A stretch of DNA of 64,000 nt, from the NCBI GenBank assembly GCA_002337145.1, contig DDFK01000001.1:434001-498000 (forward strand), read 5' to 3'. The notes beneath the pieces are model-generated. The model was not told where the DNA came from, made no database searches, and saw nothing but the letters and a program-made list of their open reading frames with translations. This document shows positions 55,988-64,000 of the stretch, in pieces (the stretch's first letter is position 1; the number at the start of each line of letters is the position of its first letter). The DNA comes from Chitinophagaceae bacterium UBA1930 (GTDB lineage: Bacteria > Bacteroidota > Bacteroidia > Chitinophagales > Chitinophagaceae). Position numbers and translations under genes: made by a program.

Positions 55988-57394
55988 ATGAAAACGAACA
56001 CATATATCATTGCACTGTTACTGGCCTTTACCAGTGCCTGCAACGTATCTAAAGACATAGAAAAGCCTCAGGTTATACTTCCCGAAAGTTTCAGGAATGC
56101 AGCAAATGCAGACACGGCAAGCATTGCAGACATGGAGTGGAAAAGTTTTTTTACCGACGCATCACTGCAAAAAATCATAGACAGTGCCATTGCTAAAAAT
56201 TACGACATGCAGATTGCATTGAAGAATATTGAAACGGCACAGTTAACATTGGCACAAACAAAATATGCTTATCTGCCAGATGCAAAGTTGCAATTGGGTG
56301 CAAGCATCAACCGCCCATCAGACAATAGCCTGAATGGTTTGAGCATAAGCCAGTTTCTTGGTAAATCGTATATAGAAGACTATGCAACAAGTATCAACCT
56401 TTCATGGGAAGCAGATATTTGGAGCAAGATCAAAAACCAAAGGGCTGCGGCACTGGCATCTTACCTGCAAACAACCGAAGCAAGAAAAGCCATACAAACA
56501 AATATTGTTGCCAACGTTGCACAAGGCTATTACAACCTGCTAATGCTGGATGCACAGTTGGATATAGCCAATAAGAATGTATTGTTGAATGACAGCACGC
56601 TCCGCATCATCAGGCTGCAATACAATGCCGGGCAGGTAACTGCATTGGCCGTTCAGCAGGCGGAAGCACAACGTTTGGTTGCGGCACAACTGGTTCCACA
56701 GTTTGAGCAGGCAATTGCATTACAGGAAAATGTATTGAGCATTTTGGCAGGCACATTACCCACTAAAACAGTACGCAATACCACATTGAATACCGTTGCT
56801 GTAAGCAACAACCCATCTACCGGAATACCGTCTGCAATGCTTGGCCGCAGGCCAGATGTAAGAAGTTATGAACTGGCATTAAACATTGCCAATGCCAACG
56901 TGGGCATCAGCAAGGCCAATATGTACCCATCATTAAGCATTACGGCAGCAGGTGGTGTAAATGCCTTTAAGGCAACCAACTGGTTCAATATACCCGCTTC
57001 CTTATTCGGTACGGTTGCAGGCAATATTGCCCAGCCATTGTTCCAAAAAAAGCAACTGAAAACACAATACGAAATAGCAAAAGTCAACAGGGAAAAAACA
57101 GTGATACAATTCAGGCAATCTGTTTTGAATGCCGTTGGCGAAGTATCGGATGCATTGGTAAAAATTAAGAAGTTAAAAGAACAACAAGCCATTGCCTCAA
57201 CACGCCAAAACACTTTGCAGCAAGCCATTTCAAACGCCGATATGCTGTTTAAAAATGGTATGGCAACATACCTGGAAGTGATTACTGCACAAAGCAATGT
57301 GCTGCAAAGTGAATTGGAAACAGCATCTATTAAAAAAGCACAACTATCTGCCCAAGTTGAATTGTACAAAGCATTGGGTGGCGGTTGGAAATAA
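55988..57394 (+). CDS. TolC-like outer-membrane efflux factor (OMF, NodT-type lipoprotein)
   Basis: The 468-aa lipoprotein has signal MKTNTYIIALLLAFTSAC, two long helical hairpin repeats (about 60-240 and 260-460) and the beta strands of OMF channels (YAYLPDAKLQLGASINRP, NMYPSLSITAAGGVNA), with conserved SGMP-like ALLGRRPDV block (AMLGRRPDVRSYELA). It forms the outer-membrane channel of the tripartite pump encoded just upstream. Confidence 0.95.
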   Translation: MKTNTYIIALLLAFTSACNVSKDIEKPQVILPESFRNAANADTASIADMEWKSFFTDASLQKIIDSAIAKNYDMQIALKNIETAQLTLAQTKYAYLPDAKLQLGASINRPSDNSLNGLSISQFLGKSYIEDYATSINLSWEADIWSKIKNQRAAALASYLQTTEARKAIQTNIVANVAQGYYNLLMLDAQLDIANKNVLLNDSTLRIIRLQYNAGQVTALAVQQAEAQRLVAAQLVPQFEQAIALQENVLSILAGTLPTKTVRNTTLNTVAVSNNPSTGIPSAMLGRRPDVRSYELALNIANANVGISKANMYPSLSITAAGGVNAFKATNWFNIPASLFGTVAGNIAQPLFQKKQLKTQYEIAKVNREKTVIQFRQSVLNAVGEVSDALVKIKKLKEQQAIASTRQNTLQQAISNADMLFKNGMATYLEVITAQSNVLQSELETASIKKAQLSAQVELYKALGGGWK

Positions 57395-57408
57395 GAAATT
57401 GGAAATGG

Positions 57409-57519
57409 TGGCACACAGATAACACGAATTGAATGGATTAAAAAGGATTTGTTCGGTTTCGCAGAAATGATGGAATAAAATCCGTGAGCATCCATACAAC
57501 CCGTTCCATCCGTGTGCCA
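57409..57519. repeat. Fold-back (MITE-like) repeat, copy B
   Basis: The 111-base element starts TGGCACACAGATAACACGAA and ends CCGTTCCATCCGTGTGCCA, an imperfect reverse complement of its start. It is related to copy A at 52521-52662 in its terminal sequences. It lies between the outer-membrane factor and SDR genes. Confidence 0.7.
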
Positions 57520-57569
57520 TCCTTCTTCCAAATTAAAAACAACAACAATCAAATTTAAAAAACACAGTC

Positions 57570-58319
57570 ATGTCAAGATTAGCAAACAAAGTAGCAGTTG
57601 TTACAGGTGCATCTAAAGGTATAGGTGCAGCCATTGCAAAACAGTTAGGTGCCAATGGGGCATCGGTAGTAGTTAATTACGCAACCAGCAAAGAAGGTGC
57701 AGATGCAGTGGTGGAGCAGATCGTAGCCAATGGTGGTAAAGCCATCGCAGTAAAAGCCAATGTGGCATCGCAGGCCGATATCAATTATTTGTTTGATGAA
57801 ACAAAGAAAGCTTATGGCAGGTTGGACATACTGGTGAACAATGCAGGCGTATATGAATTTTCGCCATTGGAAGCAGTAACCGAAGAGCATTTCAACAGGC
57901 AGTTCAACACGAATGTTTTGGGGCTGATACTTACCACACAAAAAGCCGCTGAACATTTTGATGACAAAGGCGGAAGCGTTATCAACATCAGTTCATTGGT
58001 TGCACAGGCACCCGTAGCTGGTGGCTCGGTGTACAGTGCCACTAAAGGTGCAGTAGATGCCATTACCAAATCATTGTCTAAAGAACTGGGTGCACGCAAT
58101 ATCCGTGTCAACTCTTTAAGCCCAGGCTTGATTGAAACAGAAGGTTCAACCGCTGCCCAGTTTATTGGTAGCGATTTCCACAAACAGATAGAAGCAACAA
58201 CGCCACTTGGCCGTACTGGACAGCCAGACGATATTGCCAAAGCAGCATTGTTCCTTGCATCCGATGATTCAACTTGGGTTACCGGTGAAGCCATTGTTGC
58301 AGCAGGTGGTTTCCGCTAA
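57570..58319 (+). CDS. SDR-family oxidoreductase (3-oxoacyl-ACP reductase-like)
   Basis: The 249-aa protein has the classical short-chain dehydrogenase plan: TGASKGIGA nucleotide-binding loop (12-20), NNAG (about 90), NISSLVAQ with the catalytic Ser, Tyr155 and Lys159 (YSATKGA), and RVNSLSPG. It probably reduces or oxidises a carbonyl or alcohol with NAD(P). It is separated from the efflux genes by about 175 bases holding a fold-back repeat, and may be cotranscribed or independent. Specific substrate cannot be read. Confidence 0.93.
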   Translation: MSRLANKVAVVTGASKGIGAAIAKQLGANGASVVVNYATSKEGADAVVEQIVANGGKAIAVKANVASQADINYLFDETKKAYGRLDILVNNAGVYEFSPLEAVTEEHFNRQFNTNVLGLILTTQKAAEHFDDKGGSVINISSLVAQAPVAGGSVYSATKGAVDAITKSLSKELGARNIRVNSLSPGLIETEGSTAAQFIGSDFHKQIEATTPLGRTGQPDDIAKAALFLASDDSTWVTGEAIVAAGGFR

Positions 58320-58341
58320 TCATACCATTGTTATTAAGTTC

Positions 58342-58385
58342 ATAAAAAGAAGGTCAGCCATTGCAATGGCTGACCTTCTTTTTAT
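58342..58385. terminator. Bidirectional terminator, 22-base perfect inverted repeat
   Basis: 58342-58363 and 58364-58385 are perfectly complementary; the TTGCAA centre forms the loop. A and T runs at both ends fit termination in both directions between the SDR gene and the convergent receptor gene. Confidence 0.85.
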
Positions 58386-58402
58386 TCTATAAGCTATAAA
58401 CC

Positions 58403-61400
58403 TTATTTCAATTTTACTACTACCCTTCTGTTTTGTGCACGGCCAGCAGCAGTTTTATTGTCTGCAATTGGTTGTGTACTTCCATAACCAGTAGCTGTGA
58501 TCCTGCCTGCAGCAATACCTTTCTTTTCAAGGTATTTCTTCACGGCATTGGCACGGGCTTGAGATAAAGCCTGGTTTATTTTTTCAGAACCAGTATTGTC
58601 TGTATGGCCTTCTATATCCAGGTTCAAAGAAGCATCATCTGTCAGTTCTTTTGCAATGGCATTCAAAGCTGCATCAGAAGATTTTTTCAATGTTGCACTT
58701 CCTGTTTCAAACAGGATGCTTTTAGCTACAACATCTACTTTCTTTTGTGTTTCTTCTTTTGGTTTTTTGGTTTCTTCTGGACAACCATTGTTTGCAATGG
58801 TTCCTTTTACGGTTGGGCATTTATCGTAATCATCGTTCAAACCATCGCCATCTGTATCAGGTACAGGGCAACCACCGTATTTAGCAGTACCAGGTTGTGT
58901 AGGGCATTTGTCTTTTGAATCTTCGATACCATCACCATCTGTATCGGGGCAGCCACCAAATATTTTCACACCGGCAACATCTGGACATTTGTCTTCTGCA
59001 TCTGTAACACCATCACCGTCTTTATCAGGACAACCGCCTAAAGACCTAACACCGGCAACAGTAGGGCATTTGTCATCTTTATCAGGTACACCATCACCAT
59101 CTGTATCTTTTGGTGGTACAGGTTTAGGGGCAACAACTACCGGAGCTTCTGGCACTGGTTTCAATTTAGGTGCACTGTGTATGTTGCCTAAGTCAAAAGC
59201 AACATTGGTGTACCAGTAACCGCCATTGAAGCCAAACTGTGTAGCATTACGGCTATATACAAAACGGCCATCGCCTGTGTTTGCGTAGTTCTTTAATTTG
59301 TCAGGATATACATCGCCAATATTGTTTGCACCAACTGTTACATTGATAAAGTAAACCGGGCGGAAAGAAAGGCTTGCATCAGTAACATACTTAGGATCGA
59401 AGAACTCGTCCAATGCAGGGTTACTTGCATCTCTTGTGGCTACCTTGCCAAAACGCGTTACTTTAATGTTTGCAGTAACAATGCCTTCGCGGTGTGTAAG
59501 GCCCAATGATACTTTATCCCTTGGTTGGGCTTCTTCGTACCTGCCTTTTTCATCACGGCCAAATAAACGAGCCTTCAATGTAGGATCAGTAATTGTGCTA
59601 ACATGTGGGTCGCCTACAATTTCTGTCTTATTAAAGTTGGCAGCCAATGTTATGGTCAACAAACCTTTACCGAATTTGTCGGTATAGGCACTTACTACAT
59701 CGATACCTTTAGTCCTTGTATCTACTGCATTTGCAAACAGTACAACAGAGCTCACATCATTCAAAGCTGGGTAAGCACTCAAAATGGCATTTACGGCAGC
59801 AGATTCGGCAGCACCTGTTCTACGTAAAGAAGAACTCAATACAATCCTGTCTTTGATGTTGATCAGGTAACCGTCAACAGTAATAGACAATTTGTTGTTC
59901 AACAATTTGCTGGTAGCACCTACGCTATAGTTCATAGATGTTTCGGCTTTCAGCTTAGGAATACCGAATGCGTTGGCAACATCACTTCCATTACGGAAAG
60001 TACCTTGTTGAACAGGTACCAATGTTGTACCAGAGGAAATAAATGTGGTGCTGATTGCACTAAAGTTTGCCTGTTGCAAAGAAGGGGCACGGAAACCATT
60101 ACTTACAGTTCCCCTTAAAGTTAATGCGTTGGCAATTTTGTAACGTACAGATAGTTTACCCGCAACGCTTGCATCTTTGAATTTCAAGTCGCTGTTGTTT
60201 TCGTAACGTACAGCAGTATTGAACATGAACTTGTCGTTAACGTCACTTTCAACATCTATATAACCAGCACGGATATACCTGTTCTTATTAACAGCATTGC
60301 TTGGTTGGAAACCAGGGAAAACCTGTGCACCAGCAGCATGTGTATTGGTAGGGTCGTAATTTTTCCAGCTTGCATCTTCGCCGGCACCAATTTGATAGTT
60401 TTCAAAACGGTGTTCCAAACCACCAGCTACGTTAAACGTTTTCAGGTTCAACTGCTTGCCAAAATCCTTTACAATACTGAAAGTAGTGGTGTTTTGTTGG
60501 TAGGTCAATTTACCTGCATCAAAAGATGTTTGTGCATTTACACCCTGTAAATATTGAGAGGCATTGTTTGAGTTAGAAACGGTAAAACCAAAATCGTTGC
60601 TTCCGTAAGTATTGGCAAAAGACCATTTCCAATCGTTACGTAAAGCACCATTCAAGCTAAAGCTCAAATTCTTGTCATTGATTTTTGAACCGATCATTGG
60701 CAAGAACCCGTCTGGGTACAATGCAGCAATAACCTGGGAAGTCTGGTATGCATAACGGTAAAAGCCCGCTGCAAGACCATCCCTGTGTCCTGTACCACCA
60801 GAAGCACTAAAGTTTATTTTGCTGCTCAATGGTATGCTCATATTGAACATCCAGTTGTAGTTGTTGGACTTGGAGTTACCCACCAACATATTGTTATCGC
60901 GGCTAAAACCACGCTGTGCAATCAATGCATTGTCCTGTGCAATAATCGCATCCCTTATTGGGCCAGCAGCATAGTTGGCATAATTGTAATATACACCTGC
61001 TGAATAAGTACCATCAGGACGCAGACCGTAAGTACCTACCCTATTGGTAGCATCCCTTAAACGTACATCAACGCCAATATCAAAAAAGCCACCTTTTTTA
61101 CCAAGGGCAGTTCCAAGGCTTCCGCTTGCCAAAATGGTGCGTCCATCGCCAGCATATTGTTTGCCATAATGAAAATTAAGTCCACCGCTTCTCAAATCTT
61201 TTTTCAATACCACGTTAATAACACCTGCAATCGCATCAGAACCGTATTGTGACGCTGCTCCATCCCTTAACACCTCAATCTTTTCAATCATGGATGTTGG
61301 TATGGCATTCAGATCGGTACCAACACTACCACGGCCAATAGTACCGTTTACGTTCAATAAAGCAGTATTGTACCTGCGTTGACCGTTTACCAGCACCAAC

Positions 61401-61957
61401 ACCTGGTCTGGCCCCAAACCACGTAAAGTGGCAGGATCAATATGGTCAGTACCATCAGAAACCGTTTGGCGGGATGAATTGAAAGAAGGAGCAACAAAGT
61501 TCAACATCTGCGTTGGCTCAACCTGGCCAGTCAAAGCCAGTTCCTTTGATGTGAACACATCAACAGGAGCAACCGTTTGCGTATTTGACCTTGATACGGC
61601 CGAACGTGAACCCACAACAGTTACCTGCTGCAAATCCTGGTTCTTTGCAAGTTCCACATCCAATGTGTACACCTGCCCTGCGGTTAATGTTATGGTATAT
61701 GTCTTTTTTTGATAGCCCACATAACTTACAGTTACAGTATATGTACCGGCTTTAACTTTCAGTTCAAAGCCACCTGTAGTGTTTGAATGCGTACCTTGGC
61801 CTTTACCTTCCAGTACAATGGATGCACCTTCCAGCCCTTCTTTTGAATTTTTTACGGAACCTTTGATGGTAGCCAATTGTGCCATGGTTGCCTGGACAAA
61901 CAGAGTACAAAGTACCATTAATGCAATAGAGCGGAGCTTTACAGCAAAATTTCTCAT
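58403..61957 (-). CDS. TonB-dependent receptor fused to TSP3 repeats and an OmpA domain
   Basis: The 1184-aa protein has a signal peptide (MRNFAVKLRSIALMVLCTLFVQATMAQ), a CarboxypepD-regulatory-like domain (about 28-110), a TonB plug (about 120-245, LVNGQRRYNTALLN, IEKIEVLRDGAASQYGSDAI), a receptor barrel to about residue 930, a Pro-rich linker, four calcium-binding thrombospondin type 3 repeats (DTDGDGVPDKDDKCPT pattern, about 950-1060) and a C-terminal OmpA peptidoglycan-binding domain (GHTDNTGS, GRAQNRRVVV). This is an unusual fusion: the tail would sit in the periplasm and hold the receptor to the cell wall. No SusD gene is near, so it is not a Sus-type pair. Its substrate is unknown. Confidence 0.9.
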   Translation of the reverse strand: MRNFAVKLRSIALMVLCTLFVQATMAQLATIKGSVKNSKEGLEGASIVLEGKGQGTHSNTTGGFELKVKAGTYTVTVSYVGYQKKTYTITLTAGQVYTLDVELAKNQDLQQVTVVGSRSAVSRSNTQTVAPVDVFTSKELALTGQVEPTQMLNFVAPSFNSSRQTVSDGTDHIDPATLRGLGPDQVLVLVNGQRRYNTALLNVNGTIGRGSVGTDLNAIPTSMIEKIEVLRDGAASQYGSDAIAGVINVVLKKDLRSGGLNFHYGKQYAGDGRTILASGSLGTALGKKGGFFDIGVDVRLRDATNRVGTYGLRPDGTYSAGVYYNYANYAAGPIRDAIIAQDNALIAQRGFSRDNNMLVGNSKSNNYNWMFNMSIPLSSKINFSASGGTGHRDGLAAGFYRYAYQTSQVIAALYPDGFLPMIGSKINDKNLSFSLNGALRNDWKWSFANTYGSNDFGFTVSNSNNASQYLQGVNAQTSFDAGKLTYQQNTTTFSIVKDFGKQLNLKTFNVAGGLEHRFENYQIGAGEDASWKNYDPTNTHAAGAQVFPGFQPSNAVNKNRYIRAGYIDVESDVNDKFMFNTAVRYENNSDLKFKDASVAGKLSVRYKIANALTLRGTVSNGFRAPSLQQANFSAISTTFISSGTTLVPVQQGTFRNGSDVANAFGIPKLKAETSMNYSVGATSKLLNNKLSITVDGYLINIKDRIVLSSSLRRTGAAESAAVNAILSAYPALNDVSSVVLFANAVDTRTKGIDVVSAYTDKFGKGLLTITLAANFNKTEIVGDPHVSTITDPTLKARLFGRDEKGRYEEAQPRDKVSLGLTHREGIVTANIKVTRFGKVATRDASNPALDEFFDPKYVTDASLSFRPVYFINVTVGANNIGDVYPDKLKNYANTGDGRFVYSRNATQFGFNGGYWYTNVAFDLGNIHSAPKLKPVPEAPVVVAPKPVPPKDTDGDGVPDKDDKCPTVAGVRSLGGCPDKDGDGVTDAEDKCPDVAGVKIFGGCPDTDGDGIEDSKDKCPTQPGTAKYGGCPVPDTDGDGLNDDYDKCPTVKGTIANNGCPEETKKPKEETQKKVDVVAKSILFETGSATLKKSSDAALNAIAKELTDDASLNLDIEGHTDNTGSEKINQALSQARANAVKKYLEKKGIAAGRITATGYGSTQPIADNKTAAGRAQNRRVVVKLK

Positions 61958-62247
61958 AACAGCTTTTTTTGTTTACAAATTGAGTCGTAGTAGGCCTAAC
62001 AAATATGTTGAAACATTGTTAAACTAATGGCAATATTACACAAGCAACTGCAAAATGCGAAAGAAAAGATAAGGTTTACCTAAAAAAGCTCAATTGAACT
62101 TTATTAATAACTTTAGCCATTCAATTGACAAAACAAGTCAACAGCAAGAAACAGGATTGCTGCACTTGCCATGATGGCCATACTGGAATGACTTGCTTTA
62201 AAACTGCTTGGGCACAAGGGCCCATTACCAATAAAATGATGAATTGT

Positions 62248-63975
62248 ATGACTAAAAGAATGTTGCTAGGCCTTATTATTATAGGCTCCTTCTATGTACT
62301 GCATGCCCAAGAAAAAAGATGCGAATGGCTGGGTGCAGGCAAACAGGTAGACCCCTACCATTACCAGCAAACAAAATCAGCTACGTATAAGCATGGGGCC
62401 GTATCCTCTGCACAACCTATAGCAAGCATGGTGGGTGCAACCATCATGAAGCGAGGCGGCAATGCATTTGATGCTTCCATTGCAACACAACTGGCACTGG
62501 CTGTGGTTTACCCTGGGGCAGGCAATATTGGTGGTGGTGGTTTTTTGATAGCGAGAAGGAAAACGGGACAACTAATTGGTCTGGATTACCGAGAAGAAGC
62601 TCCCCACAAAGCCAATAAAGATATGTACTTGGATAAAGATGGAAATGCCCAAACCAACCTATCGCAAAATGGGCACCTTGCTGCGGGTGTGCCCGGTACC
62701 GTTGCGGGTTTGTTTGCCACCATGCCCTACGCCAAACTTCCGTTCAAACAACTCATCCAACCTGCCATTGACCTGGCCGAATATGGTTTTGTAATTACCG
62801 AAAGGGAAGCCAATAACCTGAACACCAACAGGGATGCATTCATAAAATACAATACCGTTACACCGGCATTTGTAAAGCAAGCAAAATGGAAAGCAGGCGA
62901 CACTTTGATACAAAAGCAACTGGCCGCCACATTGAAACGCATACGCGACAATGGAGTCAAGGGCTTTTATGAAGGAGAAACAGCTAAACTGATTGTGGAA
63001 GAAATGCAGAAAGGCAACGGCATTATTGCACTAGAAGATTTGAAAAACTATAAGGCCAAACCAAGAACCCCCATCGAATTCAATTATAAGGGATACAATA
63101 TTGTTGGCTTTCCGCCACCAAGCAGTGGCGGCATCATACTACTGCAGGTAATGAAAATGGTAGCCAAGTACCCCATAGCATCCTATGGCTTTCAAAGTGC
63201 ACAGGCCGTGCAGTTAATGGTTGAAGCAGAACGCAGGGCCTATGCCGACCGTGCCGAACATTTGGGCGACCCAGACTTTTGGAAAGTGCCTTTAAAGACC
63301 ATGAGCAGCGATGCCTACATTGCCAACCGGATGAAAGATTACGACCCCAACAAAGCATCCAAAAGCAGCGATATAAAAGCGGGTGAAATAAAGGAAAGCG
63401 AAGAAACCACGCACTTAAGCATTTACGATGCAGAAGGTAATATGGTAAGCGTAACCACCACTTTAAATGGTGGCTACGGCAGCAAAACCGTTGTTGGCGG
63501 TGCAGGTTTTTTATTGAACAACGAAATGGATGACTTCAGCATCAAACCCGGTGTGGCAAACTATTACGGTGCCGTGGGTGGTGCAGCCAATGCCATTGAA
63601 CCCGGCAAAAGAATGTTGAGCAGCATGTGCCCTGTTGTGGTATTGAAAAACAATAAACCCTATATTGTTGCTGGTACACCCGGTGGTACAACCATACCTA
63701 CTTCTGTTTTCCAGACACTGATGAATCTGCTTGAATTTAACATGACTGCTAGCGACGCAGTGAACAAACCAAAATTCCATCACCAGCATCTGCCCGATGA
63801 AGTATATGTGGAGAAAGGCTTTCCCTTAGATACCAGGAAGCAGTTAGAAGCAATGGGTTATAAGATCGTTGACCGTGGCCCATGGAGCAGGACCGAAGTA
63901 ATACGCATCAATGCACAGAATAAGATTGAGGCTGTTGCTGACAAAAGGGGTGATGATAGTGTAGCAGGCTTCTAA
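62248..63975 (+). CDS. ggt: Gamma-glutamyltransferase
   Basis: The start at 62248 (MTKRMLLGLIIIGSFYVLHAQ) gives a signal peptide; the frame extends upstream to 62125 with Cys-rich sequence lacking signal value. The 575-aa precursor has the GGT plan: large subunit with GGNAFDASIATQLALAVVYPGAGNIGGGGFL, then the self-cleavage site and catalytic Thr387 in EETTHLSIYD, NGGYGSK, LNNEMDDFS and PGKRMLSSMCP, AGTPGGTTIPTSV. The enzyme hydrolyses glutathione or transfers its gamma-glutamyl group in the periplasm. The gene is complete at 63975 and 25 bases of sequence follow. Confidence 0.93.
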   Translation: MTKRMLLGLIIIGSFYVLHAQEKRCEWLGAGKQVDPYHYQQTKSATYKHGAVSSAQPIASMVGATIMKRGGNAFDASIATQLALAVVYPGAGNIGGGGFLIARRKTGQLIGLDYREEAPHKANKDMYLDKDGNAQTNLSQNGHLAAGVPGTVAGLFATMPYAKLPFKQLIQPAIDLAEYGFVITEREANNLNTNRDAFIKYNTVTPAFVKQAKWKAGDTLIQKQLAATLKRIRDNGVKGFYEGETAKLIVEEMQKGNGIIALEDLKNYKAKPRTPIEFNYKGYNIVGFPPPSSGGIILLQVMKMVAKYPIASYGFQSAQAVQLMVEAERRAYADRAEHLGDPDFWKVPLKTMSSDAYIANRMKDYDPNKASKSSDIKAGEIKESEETTHLSIYDAEGNMVSVTTTLNGGYGSKTVVGGAGFLLNNEMDDFSIKPGVANYYGAVGGAANAIEPGKRMLSSMCPVVVLKNNKPYIVAGTPGGTTIPTSVFQTLMNLLEFNMTASDAVNKPKFHHQHLPDEVYVEKGFPLDTRKQLEAMGYKIVDRGPWSRTEVIRINAQNKIEAVADKRGDDSVAGF

Positions 63976-64000
63976 CAAAAGTATACGATATCCTAATAAC

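Noticed and set aside
58403..61957. Second SusC of a polysaccharide locus
   Set aside because: No SusD or glycosidase gene is next to it and the plug lacks the SusC-type hallmark, so it is called a general TonB-dependent receptor.
1..64000. CRISPR arrays, rRNA and tRNA genes
   Set aside because: No regularly spaced direct repeats, rRNA landmarks or tRNA cloverleaf patterns were recognised by eye.

Overview
The window comes from a Bacteroidota chromosome, most likely a Chitinophagaceae-type organism. This is inferred from SusC/SusD pairs, a type IX secretion (T9SS) sorting domain, TANNTTTG-type promoter elements, lipoproteins of the Bacteroidota style, and moderate G+C judged by eye. No rRNA, tRNA, CRISPR array, integrase or transposase was recognised.

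Layout. 1-5.1 kb: a polyamine-linked membrane module. It holds a small pyruvoyl decarboxylase (SpeD/SpeH family) that lacks the usual catalytic Cys, two small lipoproteins, a YgiC-type glutathionylspermidine-synthetase-like ATP-grasp ligase and a large flotillin. 5.1-11.3 kb: a lipoprotein, then an MksE-MksB-MksF condensin (SMC-like; the family that includes Wadjet) with mksF convergent to mksEB and no MksG/JetD nuclease gene. 11.4-20 kb: a DUF4197-like lipoprotein, a giant alpha-2-macroglobulin carrying an inserted CarboxypepD-regulatory plus SusC-type TonB plug unit, and an HtrA protease. 20-36.6 kb: a starch/alpha-glucan utilisation locus on the minus strand. In transcription order it is T9SS-secreted GH13 amylase, SusC, SusD, two small accessory proteins, SusE/F-like protein, GH31 alpha-glucosidase, SusA-like GH13 and a cytoplasmic GH13. 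37-38.8 kb: a LytS/LytTR two-component pair divergent from that locus.

39-46 kb: an APC permease, two paralogous small secreted proteins, then a PIG-L deacetylase, two unlisted microproteins (48 and 44 aa) and a sodium:solute symporter in one direction. 46.3-47.8 kb: an orphan contractile-injection-system sheath gene. 47.8-50.4 kb: an M14 metallocarboxypeptidase. 50.5-57.4 kb: a TetR regulator and an RND efflux operon (adaptor, pump, outer-membrane factor) with three copies of a shared operator-like element and two fold-back repeats in its gaps. 57.6-64 kb: an SDR oxidoreductase, a TonB-dependent receptor fused to TSP3 repeats and an OmpA domain, and a gamma-glutamyltransferase.

The most unusual items are the MksBEF locus without nuclease, the Cys-less SpeD homologue beside a YgiC-like ligase and flotillin, the lone injection-system sheath, the A2M/TonB-plug fusion, the receptor/OmpA fusion, and the microproteins between deacetylase and symporter. 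Several convergent gene pairs are separated by long perfect hairpins that serve as bidirectional terminators.
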